DNA of 64,000 nt from Mytilus trossulus (Eukaryota; Mollusca; Bivalvia; Mytilida; Mytilidae), in the NCBI RefSeq assembly GCF_036588685.1, contig NC_086378.1, positions 43,873,578-43,937,577 of the forward strand, given 5' to 3'. A program made the translations under genes and the position numbers. The notes below the pieces were generated by a model. The model had not been told where the DNA came from. It ran no database searches and worked only from the letters and a program-made list of their open reading frames with translations. Numbering within the stretch: position 1 is the first letter of the stretch; each line of letters begins with the position of its first letter. Positions 40,601 to 46,072 of this stretch are shown here, in pieces.

Positions 40601-43600
40601 AAAAAAACTAACAAGAAAAAAATAAGCGACGCAATGCGACACAAAATATTGTAAAATTCATTTTGTCACTCGGTACCCTGGTGCTATCCAAAAATCCTGG
40701 GGAGAACACTGACTTAATGTCCAAATGAAATAATTAGACATGAAATTCTATGCATAAAAAAAATATTTCACAATCTTTGGTGTGAAATTGACTAAAATAG
40801 TTTAAAAATTTTGAAATTTATGTTCTTGGCAAAAAAGTCAAAATTTTACAATAAAATATAGATTTATTTATTAACGAGTTTGTCTTACAACATTTCTCCT
40901 TCTGGCATGCCTAAGTAATGTAAAATGATTGTAGTCTCTTCTAAATAATTGTAATTGTAATTTATTGTACATTTTTTTGTTAGTGGTGTAGATTTATCAA
41001 TGTCTATCTTGTCTATTGATAGATACTGTTGATTATCTATTTACAATTTATAACTTTTTGTGTGTAATGATTTTGTGTCATCTTCATCTTCCTTCATTCA
41101 ATAACCTTTCTCAGCAAATTATTTTTCAAACCTGAAGCATACCATTGCAGTCTATTTATACTGATTGCATACTTATTTCCCTTTTGTATTTAATTTTAAG
41201 CAATATACCTCCATTTCTAAGCTTTTTCATAGCAGGATTTTTCTCTAATGAATCACTAGCTCTTTTGTGCTTCTTTCCCCTTTCAGTTTCTTCACTATTG
41301 GAGCTTCCGTAACCCCGATCTTTATTATAACTTCGTCTTTGTCTATCATATATATCCTTTTGGAAAGCCTCAGTCCACTGCCTTCCCACAGAAGTTCTAA
41401 AATCATAAAACTCTCCGTCAAGTTCGTCAAACGCATTAAATTTTGAGTATCTTACTTGTCGAGCAAGTGTCTCGTCAGCTTCAATTAACTTCCTTCTTTT
41501 TACAGGATCAACTAATGTCTGTCGAGTTTCCTCTGATACCTTAAATATGTCATTAAAATAGCGAGATTTAGCAAGTCTACATGCCGTTGGACTAAAGAGA
41601 ATTTTATGAATTTCTTTTTCCTCCGTAGTTAAATCATCTGTCTTTTTAAACAAAACTTTCGGAACAGTCTTTTCCTCTTCTGTCTTTTGATTCGTCTGCT
41701 TAGATTCTGAATGAGTTTCTGCATCAACAACTTTTGGTGTTGTTGACACATTTTTAGGTGTTGTGTTTGCTGAAGTAGATGGAACTGGTTCCACTGGTTC
41801 TGCCATACTGTCTATTTCATTTGTAAAGAAATATATTGGATCTGTTGATGGCTGTAAATAGAAAAGAAGATGATATTTTTGTTTGGGAGATACTAAACTA
41901 CATCTTAAACTTTTATGATACTGTTTAGATTCAATTTATTTGCAATTCAAACAAAACTTTCAATCTAGGTTTTAATTCTGAGTCTTATTGTCACTGTTAT
42001 TTAAATACAGAAGTTACAATAGCAATGCAATGCAATCTGATAAAAATAAAAATTCATTTCTCATTCTCAAAGTTATTTGCATACAAGGATCTGCTAGTGT
42101 CTGTTTTTTGTGATAACATCAGCAATTGAAGTTTCTGCTTTTTTTCTCATGTTGTTTTAACTAAAAGACCCAATCACAAGCTTTGGAATTTTCGCTTTTT
42201 AAAAGGGGGCATAACTCTAGAACAGTAATTGACTTAGAACTGTCCAAATTCAACTATGTCTATATGTTGTGGTTTTTAGCATTGTGTTACTGTATCAGTT
42301 TCCTTCAATTGAGATTGACAATCTAGAAAGCAATTTTCCAAGTTACAAAGGGGCATTACTATAGAACAGTTATGACATACTGCTAATTTCTTTCTTTGTC
42401 TGTCTGTTATTTTAACTTCAGTTGTAATACTCAACTTTTACAGTTAAAAAATACTTACAAATTTCTGAGTTATTTCCCTTCTGATATTTTTCAGTGATTT
42501 GACAACAGTTCTTCTGTAATTCTTCTCAAACTCATCCTCAATTTCAGGTTTTAAATCTAAAAAAGATATTGCAATATTCATATTATGATAGTGATAAGTA
42601 AAATATACCTAGTAGTAGTTCAATTAAGGATAATATTTAAATGCATCCCAAATTTCCAAAACCTAAAAAATGTTAAATTCCATTAAATTAAAAATATACA
42701 TTAGCACAGGAGACAAATATTCAAACCTATGATCTTATTTTAGCCATATATAAAAGAAGAATGAGCCCCTGCTTGTAATTTCTGTGTTAAATGATACCAT
42801 TTACTTAAAAAGTATTGAGTACAGAAAAGTAATTAAAACTATTGAGTCGAGCTTCAAAAGTAATCAGTCTGTTCATCTTAAATATTGCCTCATATACATC
42901 TAAATGATCTTTAGTTAGAACTAATATTCTTTTTCTTCATTTTTTTTATATTCCTCATTTTTCAGTGACCTAAAGTTATCATCCATTCAATTAGTACCTT
43001 ATATCTAATACTTAAATTATACATTTTGAATTTAAATTTTCAAACCCTGCTTCAACCCTTTTCAAATGCTACCTTTAAAAGCAGGCCTTTGTGTAGGTTT
43101 CTGATGCCAGCATCTGGTCATCATTTTAGTGAGGAACATCGGACAGTCTTTTGGAATTTGGATAAAATCTGGTCTTTGGCCACTCAATACAGCAGATCTT
43201 ATCAGTTCTTCTGCAGCAGCTGAAAAATGAATACAAATGTGTCAATAATTTTGATGTAATATGTTAAGTCTTATTTAAATAGTGTATTTGAAGGCAACTG
43301 ACAATGTTATACATGTATGATCATCATGGATTCCTATAAAAGGAAACTAGTAAGCCAAGTGTTGGCAAATTTAAGCAGAAAAAATTTAATTGTATTTGAT
43401 TGGATACAATAATCAAAAGCTATTTTCAGTGTGTTTACTGATGTGTTAATTCAACCATTCACTCACTTTCACTTGACAAAATATAGTAAACAAGAATGTG
43501 TCCCTAGTACACAAATGCCCCATCAGCACTATGATTTTCTATATTCAGTGGACTGTGAAAATGGGGTAAAACTCATTTTTGGCATTAAAATTAGAAAGAT

Positions 43601-46072
43601 CATGTCATAGGGAACATGTGTACTAAGTGTCAAGTTGATTGGACTTCAACTTCATCAAAAACTACCTTGATTAAAATTTAAACTGAAGAGAAACAGACGG
43701 ATGAACAGAAATACAGACCAGAAAACATAATGCCCCTAAATGGGACATAACAATAAAAATAAAATGAGTTTCTTTTGCAATAAGCATATTATTTTATCCT
43801 ATTCTGCATCCAAATTGAGAGTTATCTTCACTTTTGTTTCTCTGTGTTGTTTGGTTGCTGTCTTGTTGATGTCTGCTCCATATTTCCTTATATATTTATG
43901 TCTGCTCCATATTTCCCTATATATTTATATCATTTTGTGTTTACTGAAAACATTTTAAACATTTAACACAAGCTCTACTATTGTTCAGTTTTATCAGCAC
44001 AATTACAATTACCTTTGTATGGAAATTCTCCTGATAGTAACTCCCAGATAATGATACCAAAACTGTAAATATCGTAGTATCTATCAGACGGCAGGTTGAC
44101 ATTACTCCATACCTCTGGAGGTACATGTGAAACAGTACATCTTCTAGCTGAACTTTGACCTCCTCCTTCACCTCGTGTTACAGTCATTGTGATATTCTTC
44201 CATTCAGACAGACCAAAATCTGATATCTATTTTTTTTTTATAAATAAAATGTGTTGTTAAGTAAAACTATATATCTTTATTTTTAAAAACAAACCTGTAT
44301 ACTTTTTTAGTGGAATCTTAAAAGATGTACATGATGTTTAAAATCAATCTGTATTCAAACATTTTCTTGTAGTTGGAAGTATTTTATATTTTGAATCCAC
44401 AACTTCAGATTTCAAACTATTTTGCTGTAAAATTTATAATCTAATGACTTTATTTATTTACTGGGAAAATCTTAAAGAATACATGCAACAAAGCATTTCA
44501 TCATGTTGAATGTTTTTAATCTTTTTTGAACAAATTTAAATATATGTTCTTATGAAATGTTTGTTTAAACACAAGTAAAAATGTAACTTTCAGGGGAAAA
44601 TATGAAGAAGAAAAAGATGTTGCAGAGTTCTGATATCTGAGTTTTATAAAGATTTGTTTAAGTTTTGTTCCAGATCAGAATGACCAAAACAATCTCAACT
44701 AAACCATGCCAAAAATATCAAACCACAAAACTACAAAACAAAAACTTCTGCTCTTTAGTAGAGTTCTAGTCTCTTTGACATATTCACCATTTCCATTCTC
44801 AGTTGTATCATGTATGTGCGGTACAATTTTTTCAACAGAGAAATCTGAAAGAAGACTAGTCTTATATAATTATTGGATGGTACATGTACATGGCTGGGCA
44901 ATTCCAGACAAAATTGCAACCTCAGAATACATGGTATTGCATTTACCTTAGCTCTGACACCTTTATCCAATAATATATTATCAGCCTTCAAATCAAGATG
45001 GAGGATTAGTGGATTATGGCCGTGTAGAAACGTCATCCCATCAATCACATCACGAATGATCTGGACAATTAATGGCCACTGGACAGTAAAATCTTTACGA
45101 AATTCATTCGCACTCCCTAATGGCATATATTCCAACACAAGTGAATAATTGTCTTTTTCAGTGATAATGCCATGTAAGTTAAGAATACATGGATGCTGAC
45201 AAACAGTTCTTAGTCTTTCTGCTTCAGACTGTAATGCTTTCAAATGCCTGGAAATTTAAAGTTTTTAATAGTTTTATTTAAATCATATCTGTTCTGAATT
45301 TTAATTGTAATAATTATTTATGTACTTTTCTGTAAACAAATGTAAATATGACAAGTCATATAAATTCTATTCGAACATGTAAATCATGGTAAAAATCAAA
45401 TGTTTTGCTTATATCATGTATATTGCATTTGATATTGAAATATCTTCTATTCTGGAAATTATGTTGGTTTTTTTTACAAACAATTCCTGTGCAATGAGAA
45501 AGGGACATATATAAATGTATAAATGACACAAAACTTATTTGAAAAAGGTTATTTTTTTCTTATGTTTCAGTACAACTTGTTTAACTGACATCTTTTATTA
45601 CCCAAATAAATCGTCCTCCTAAATGTGTTTTGTGTTAATCTTGTTTAAGAGTCGGTGTGTCTCATTGGCATACATTTGAGATCACAGTTAATCTAAATAC
45701 TTCAAATTTAAACAATATTCAATTTTTAAATTATTTAGAAATGGTATTTGAAACTAAAACAATGATTAATACAGAATAGGTTTAAAATAATTATGTTTCA
45801 TTTTCAGATAGATTAAATAAACAATAGTGATCTTCATGATCATGGTGATACCATAATATAAGGGCAAATGTTATGCTATCACCATTACATATAAAGTATG
45901 CTTACTTTTGTGGAAGGAGACCTGTATCAATTAAAGTTTTTACAGCCACCAAGCCAAGCTTTGTATGTTGACCTCGAAAAACTGTGCCAAATCCTCCTCT
46001 CCCTATTGGGTACTCTTCTAACATGAACTGGTTCCTCGGTATTACTGGTACTTCTACTTTTTGTGTTGCCAT
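10398..46072 (-). CDS. RIPK1-like: RIPK1-like kinase with RHIM and death domain (16 exons)
   Basis: This multi-exon gene encodes a receptor-interacting protein kinase, expected at cytoplasmic innate immune and death-receptor complexes upstream of NF-kB and cell death. CDS exons in transcript order: 45906-46072, 44947-45247, 44013-44226, 43073-43219, 42459-42556, 41209-41851, 39030-39225, 37648-37734, 36115-36341, 34717-34913, 33024-33151, 26066-26128, 12955-13111, 12395-12491, 11748-11909, 10398-10669. They join in phase to 3156 nt (1051 residues); an optional 24-nt microexon at 30157-30180 also fits. Domains: kinase about 18-276 (GRGGFGTV loop, VAVK Lys45, HLDLKADN, DFG, CWHQKPTQRPAF); a long charged intermediate region 277-907; RHIM MQVGDKNVMHIG at 926-937; death domain about 962-1051. 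This order matches vertebrate RIPK1, which is shorter (~670 residues). An in-frame TAA lies a few codons before the ATG, and the context ACCATGG is strong. Exon joins are inferred without transcripts; orthology to RIPK1 rather than another RIPK rests on the RHIM plus death domain. Confidence 0.88.
11129..11242. repeat. GGCGGAT-type MITE
   Basis: The ends are CAGTGGCGGATCCAG and AAATCCGCCTCTG, an imperfect terminal inverted repeat, with G-rich and C-rich runs inside. Relatives lie at 17939-18097 and 24009-24164. No coding capacity; the transposase family is not assigned. Confidence 0.7.
11588..11720 (+). repeat. bivalve interspersed repeat copy
   Basis: GTGGTATGATTAGCC, GACAACTATCCACC and TATAGGTCACCTTACG are diverged versions of motifs repeated at 22556-22745 and 58075-58330. 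The copy ends about 30 bases before the RHIM exon donor. Confidence 0.7.
11748..11909 (-). CDS. RIPK1-like exon carrying the RHIM
   Basis: This exon encodes about residues 908-961. MQVGDKNVMHIG at 926-937 fits the RIP homotypic interaction motif: I/V-Q-I/V-G followed by N-x-M and I-G, with Met in place of the first I/V. An acidic run, DDSDDDDYMPDSS, follows. RHIMs form amyloid signalling cores in RIPK1/RIPK3/TRIF/ZBP1 and, as cryptic RHIMs, in insect Imd. Confidence 0.85.
12395..12491 (-). CDS. RIPK1-like exon, Ser/Thr-rich linker
   Basis: This exon encodes about 32 residues (LETDSKGSSSESTPKLSTS...), low-complexity and probably disordered, between the intermediate region and the RHIM. The acceptor is TTTTCTAG and the donor G|GTAAGG; phase is kept with both neighbours. 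Confidence 0.82.
12955..13111 (-). CDS. RIPK1-like exon, linker
   Basis: This exon encodes about 52 Ser/Pro/Lys-rich residues (RKSSSSPTSSKPMATKTQSD...), probably disordered. The acceptor is TCCTTTCAG and the donor GAT|GTAAGA. The upstream intron (13112-26065) is about 13 kb, the longest in the gene. Confidence 0.82.
13844..14124. mobile_element. 281-bp MITE with 20-bp perfect terminal inverted repeats
   Basis: The left end TTAAGGTGGTACCTAACACT is the exact reverse complement of the right end AGTGTTAGGTACCACCTTAA. Both ends carry TTAA, which could be a TTAA target duplication as in piggyBac-type elements. No ORF. A diverged relative sits near 28600-28960, sharing the GATCATTGAGAAGCTTAATA interior. 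Confidence 0.9.
17165..17370. repeat. CGTGG-type MITE copy
   Basis: This diverged copy resembles 23257-23476 and 24539-24755. It keeps GTGGATTCATTATAAATCG at one end and CGATTCCACATT at the other, with GGTGAACCACA and AATCCACGAAAA inside. These copies are about 200 bp and nearly palindromic at the ends. Confidence 0.7.
17939..18097. repeat. GGCGGAT-type MITE
   Basis: The ends CAGTGGCAGATTCAG and AAATCCGCCTCTG form an imperfect inverted repeat, and the interior shares CATGCTTCAGT...GATTCCCT with the copy at 11129-11242. It lies 56 bases left of the 117-bp direct repeat. Confidence 0.75.
18154..18270 (+). repeat. 117-bp direct repeat, left copy
   Basis: This 117-base segment is identical by eye to 19728-19844. 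It starts ACTTTTAATGTCCC and ends TAGTCTTTACTAT. It abuts the left terminal inverted repeat of the transposon at 18271, so it behaves like an exceptionally long target-site duplication or an assembly overlap. Confidence 0.95.
18584..18916 (+). pseudogene. fragment of integrase-type protein, Zn-binding C-terminal part
   Basis: The open frame encodes VCAVCENLC, IQCSTC, IHELC and CHLC, i.e. a treble-clef-like Cys/His cluster (about residues 14-46 of the fragment). A coiled segment follows, then VLVAIPHVNRGKGDLRNLMAV, which resembles the small C-terminal domain in KRBA2-like integrase proteins. The frame is cut at 18916 by an inserted sequence. No in-frame ATG lies before the cluster and a TAG closes the frame at 18581, so it is a relic. 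Confidence 0.7.
18914..19169. mobile_element. MITE-like insertion inside the integrase relic
   Basis: The inserted block starts GCTGCCAACTTTT and ends GACAGTTGGCAG, giving TGCCAACT/AGTTGGCA ends. It separates the two halves of the integrase remnant. A clear target duplication was not found, so the boundaries are approximate. Confidence 0.5.
19170..19428 (+). pseudogene. fragment of integrase-type protein, Cys-rich tail
   Basis: Conceptual reading gives SKLCNSNF, then YTKCGCSASGKT, and after a stop KKSGQMCYSRCHPNITCSNK. This Cys-rich C-rich-C-H-C pattern is the usual end of KRBA2-like integrases. It carries at least two in-frame stops, and the start of the domain was lost at the MITE junction. 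Confidence 0.6.
19728..19844 (+). repeat. 117-bp direct repeat, right copy
   Basis: This segment is identical by eye to 18154-18270. It begins where the right terminal inverted repeat of the transposon ends (2-base overlap, AC) and then runs into unrelated sequence starting AGATCTTATAGG. Confidence 0.95.
22195..22320 (+). repeat. bivalve interspersed repeat, partial copy
   Basis: TATCAACACTTCACC..., CCAAATGACATAGAATG and AACAATTAGCAAAACCC match, with divergence, the interspersed family at 22556-22745. It is the older of two neighbouring copies. Confidence 0.6.
22556..22745 (+). repeat. bivalve interspersed repeat copy
   Basis: GAAGATGTGGTATGATTG, ACTCTCCACAAGAGACC, AACTATAGGTCTCCTTACG and TAAAAGGCCCCAAAATGAC appear in order. 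Relatives lie at 58075-58330, 58690-58880 and, inverted, 57585-57640. It is a short interspersed element of unassigned class; no poly(A) tail or ORF was seen. Confidence 0.75.
23257..23476. mobile_element. CGTGG-type MITE, about 220 bp
   Basis: The left end TACTGTGGATTCAC and right end GAATCCACAGTACT are inverted. The interior alternates ATTTTCGTGG and CCACGAAAAT blocks, so the whole element is close to a hairpin. Relatives: 24539-24755, 34488-34688, 38640-38819, and a longer form at 33292-34047. Confidence 0.85.
24009..24164. repeat. GGCGGAT-type MITE
   Basis: It begins AAGGGCGGATCCAGCC and ends TCTAGATCCCCCACTGA, with GGGGGGTTCC and GGTTCCAACCCCC blocks inside. It belongs to the same family as 11129-11242 but with a different interior. 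Confidence 0.7.
24539..24755. mobile_element. CGTGG-type MITE, about 215 bp
   Basis: The ends are TACTGTGGATTCATTTAT and GGAATCCACAATAACAGTA. It carries TTTTCGTGGGTACC and TTTAATTTCGTGG repeats and has no coding capacity. Confidence 0.85.
26066..26128 (-). CDS. RIPK1-like exon, 63 nt
   Basis: This small exon encodes VSERLNMRTPSMFQKQSLLK. The acceptor is TTTCAAATTTCAG and the donor AAAAG|GTACTG. It keeps phase from the 33024-33151 exon, with or without the candidate microexon, to the 12955-13111 exon. No domain is recognised. Confidence 0.75.
27078..27605. mobile_element. 528-bp MITE with AAAGGAGTAGGTCC ends
   Basis: The left end reads AAAGGAGTAGGTCCAGTAAG and the right end is its near reverse complement (TTATTGGACCTACTCCTTT). 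The terminal inverted repeat is about 24 bases with one or two mismatches. No ORF; target duplication unclear. Confidence 0.8.
28234..28350. repeat. imperfect tandem duplication (~75-bp unit, 2 copies)
   Basis: The block AAAATATTCTGGAATATTAT...TATATGTTCCTAAC occurs twice in a row, the second copy lacking a few bases near ACATGTATATG. It is a simple local duplication in intron DNA. Confidence 0.8.
29976..30432 (+). repeat. long inverted repeat, left arm
   Basis: This ~455-base arm is the reverse complement of 30799-31250 at roughly 97% identity by eye. Shared landmarks are GTGCTTATCCAGTGACC at the outer end and AAAGGGAAATAATTTA at the inner end. It lies within an intron of the RIPK1-like gene and includes the candidate microexon at 30157-30180. 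Confidence 0.95.
30157..30180 (-). CDS. candidate 24-nt microexon of the RIPK1-like gene
   Basis: On the minus strand 24 bases lie between CAAAG and a strong donor, GATG|GTAAGTATAA. They fit the reading frame between the exons at 33024-33151 and 26066-26128 exactly, adding KYQLTGSGC at the join. The other arm has the same donor but one extra base in the exon-like segment. The acceptor has a poor pyrimidine tract, so this is tentative; it could be a decoy donor only. Confidence 0.3.
30799..31250 (-). repeat. long inverted repeat, right arm
   Basis: This arm mirrors 29976-30432 across a spacer of about 365 bases (30433-30798). It keeps the splice donor on the opposite strand (GGATG|GTAAGTATAA near 31070). 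Confidence 0.95.
32183..32447 (+). repeat. 46-bp tandem repeat, nearly 6 copies
   Basis: Units begin GAAGATGTGGTATGATTG and contain AATGAGACACATGACTAGG. The unit start equals the head of the interspersed repeat at 22556, so the array appears to have grown from that element's 5' end. Confidence 0.9.
32880..33013 (+). repeat. partial GGGGCATA-type bivalve repeat
   Basis: CATCAAAAACTACCTTGACC, several ACAGACGG runs and CCAGAAAACATAATGCCC match 38062-38362 and 43491-43749. It ends in TGGGGCATA only 10 bases from the splice donor of the exon at 33024. Confidence 0.8.
33024..33151 (-). CDS. RIPK1-like exon, Met-rich
   Basis: This exon encodes RDPMEMMMMMGMGSDPSRID followed by a Lys/Met-rich, probably helical stretch (LRQIMKMEQRNKMKEMK). 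The acceptor is AACTTTCAG and the donor TCAAA|GTAAGA. Phase is kept with 34717-34913. Confidence 0.8.
33292..34047. mobile_element. 756-bp CGTGG-type element with ~40-bp inverted ends
   Basis: The left end ATACTGTGAAAGTACTTTTA and the right end TAAAGTACTTTCACAGTAT are inverted, followed inward by TTCGTGGGGTACCAATTTTC and its complement. It is a longer member of the ~210-bp CGTGG family. A 570-bp unrelated interior has no coding capacity. Confidence 0.8.
34488..34688. mobile_element. CGTGG-type MITE next to an exon
   Basis: The ends are TACTGTCGATTCATTTAT and AATGAATCCCCAGTA. The element stops 28 bases before the RIPK1-like exon at 34717, inside the intron just past its splice donor. Confidence 0.8.
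34717..34913 (-). CDS. RIPK1-like exon, charged helix
   Basis: This exon encodes KLDGYQLRRMVSDVERNCGN, then KTDLAKKVIRILSRPPKEER and a strongly charged KREKERR tract. The acceptor is CTCTTACAG and the donor CATGCT|GTAAGT. It forms part of the intermediate region; no named domain is recognised. Confidence 0.82.
34982..35125 (+). repeat. bivalve interspersed repeat (TTGAGAATGGAAATGGGG type)
   Basis: TTGAGAATGGAAATGGGGAA, CAAAGAGACAACAACCCGAC and GGTCTTCAATGTAGCGAG are shared almost exactly with 56631-56775. A diverged piece is at 14465-14560. Confidence 0.8.
36115..36341 (-). CDS. RIPK1-like exon, acidic and basic patches
   Basis: This exon encodes MKDMIPHWLESEMTKEGWD, an Arg patch (DRRRRRYQYG), an acidic run (DSDDDDYDDYPP) and MRYLSRRMMDVNVKPGSG. 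The acceptor is ATGTTTTAG and the donor GAGA|GTAAGT. It is part of the intermediate region. Confidence 0.83.
36434..36577. mobile_element. ~145-bp hairpin MITE
   Basis: GAAAAACTGGTCATTATCGT on the left pairs with CTATAATGACCAGTTTTTTA on the right, and pairing continues inward through GATATATGGAC. The whole element would fold into one hairpin. It lies in an intron of the RIPK1-like gene and has no ORF. Confidence 0.85.
37648..37734 (-). CDS. RIPK1-like exon, 87 nt
   Basis: This exon encodes DNYRDLFMQMFSNAPYKGSF and PTGGYKLPER. The acceptor is ATTTGACAG and the donor GAAAG|GTAAGT. It is part of the intermediate region; phase is kept on both sides. Confidence 0.82.
38062..38362 (+). repeat. GGGGCATA-type bivalve repeat, full copy
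   Basis: It runs from AAGAATGTGTCCGTAGAAC through CAGTGGACCATGAAATTGGG and GAAGTTGATTGGACTTCAAC to GGTGGGGCATAA. About 300 bases match 43491-43749 in order. ACAGAC-rich stretches lie near the end. Confidence 0.85.
38640..38819. repeat. CGTGG-type MITE, diverged
   Basis: The ends are TACTGTGGATTTTTGTG and ATTATTCCACAGTA. Interior blocks match the family with CGTGG mostly decayed to TGTGG, suggesting an older, CpG-depleted copy. Confidence 0.75.
39030..39225 (-). CDS. RIPK1-like exon, 196 nt
   Basis: This exon encodes AYYKVKKILENPDMLKQSLE through FLLMMVFGNEYDIKGKFK. The acceptor is ATTTTTTAG and the donor AAAGA|GTAAGT. The segment looks helical; no known domain is recognised. Confidence 0.83.
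39548..40711. mobile_element. hAT-like non-autonomous transposon, 1164 bp
   Basis: The terminal inverted repeats CAGTGTTCTCCCCAG and CTGGGGAGAACACTG are perfect. The flanks carry ACTTAAT at 39541-39547 and 40712-40718, a 7-base direct repeat; hAT elements normally make 8, so one base may have mutated. No transposase ORF is present. It lies in an intron of the RIPK1-like gene. GC-rich CCGCGATG/CCGCGGTGG motifs repeat just inside the left end. Confidence 0.88.
41209..41851 (-). CDS. RIPK1-like exon, long intermediate segment
   Basis: This is the largest exon (643 nt). It encodes a Ser/Thr/Pro/Glu-rich stretch (EPVEPVPSTSANTTPKNVST), then an ordered-looking region with ILFSPTACRLAKSRYFNDIF and TSVGRQWTEAFQKDIYDRQR. 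A basic KKHKR...AMKKLR cluster near the end has the form of a bipartite nuclear localisation signal. The acceptor is TTTACAG and the donor TGGAG|GTATAT. Confidence 0.87.
42459..42556 (-). CDS. RIPK1-like exon after the kinase domain
   Basis: This exon encodes DLKPEIEDEFEKNYRRTVVK and SLKNIRREITQKF, probably a helical extension just after the kinase C-lobe. The acceptor is TCTTTTTTAG and the donor TTT|GTAAGT. Confidence 0.82.
43073..43219 (-). CDS. RIPK1-like exon, kinase C-lobe
   Basis: This exon encodes the end of the kinase domain: AAAEELIRSAVLSGQRPDF and MMTRCWHQKPTQRPAFK. CWHQKPTQRPAF is the conserved subdomain XI motif (CW...P..RP.F) of TKL-group kinases. The acceptor is TTTTTCAG and the donor AAAG|GTAGCA. 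Confidence 0.9.
43491..43749 (+). repeat. GGGGCATA-type bivalve repeat copy
   Basis: It shares CAAGAATGTGTCCCTAGTAC, TTTTCTATATTCAGTGGAC and CAAGTTGATTGGACTTCAAC with 38062-38362, in the same order. It ends ATGGGACATAA. Confidence 0.82.
44013..44226 (-). CDS. RIPK1-like exon, activation segment
   Basis: This exon encodes ISDFGLSEW (the DFG magnesium-binding motif), a Gly/Ser-rich activation loop, SHVPPEVW (the APE-like motif) and SDRYYDIYSFGIIIWELLSG (helix F). The intact DFG Asp argues for an active kinase. The acceptor is a T-rich tract ending ATAG. Confidence 0.9.
44947..45247 (-). CDS. RIPK1-like exon, hinge and catalytic loop
   Basis: This exon encodes KHLKALQSEAERLRTVCQHP (with the candidate helix C Glu), NYSLVLEYMPLGSANEF (hinge) and LILHLDLKADNILLD (catalytic loop). 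The catalytic Asp is present, but the residue before it is Leu rather than Arg. This makes it a non-RD kinase, as in other RIP-family members. Acceptor AAATTTCCAG, donor CTAAG|GTAAAT. Confidence 0.9.
45906..46072 (-). CDS. RIPK1-like first coding exon, kinase N-lobe
   Basis: The start ATG at 46072 has context ACCATGG with an in-frame TAA just upstream. The exon encodes MATQKVEVPVIPRNQFMLEE, the Gly-rich loop GRGGFGTVF and the ATP-binding Lys45 in LVAVKTL. The kinase begins almost at the N-terminus, as in RIPK1. The donor is CAAAA|GTAAGC. Confidence 0.9.

Noticed and set aside
41156..41208. Extension of the large RIPK1-like exon (ILLKIKYKREISMQSV)
   Set aside because: It lies past the donor GGAG|GTATAT; phase to the next exon is correct only if spliced at 41209.
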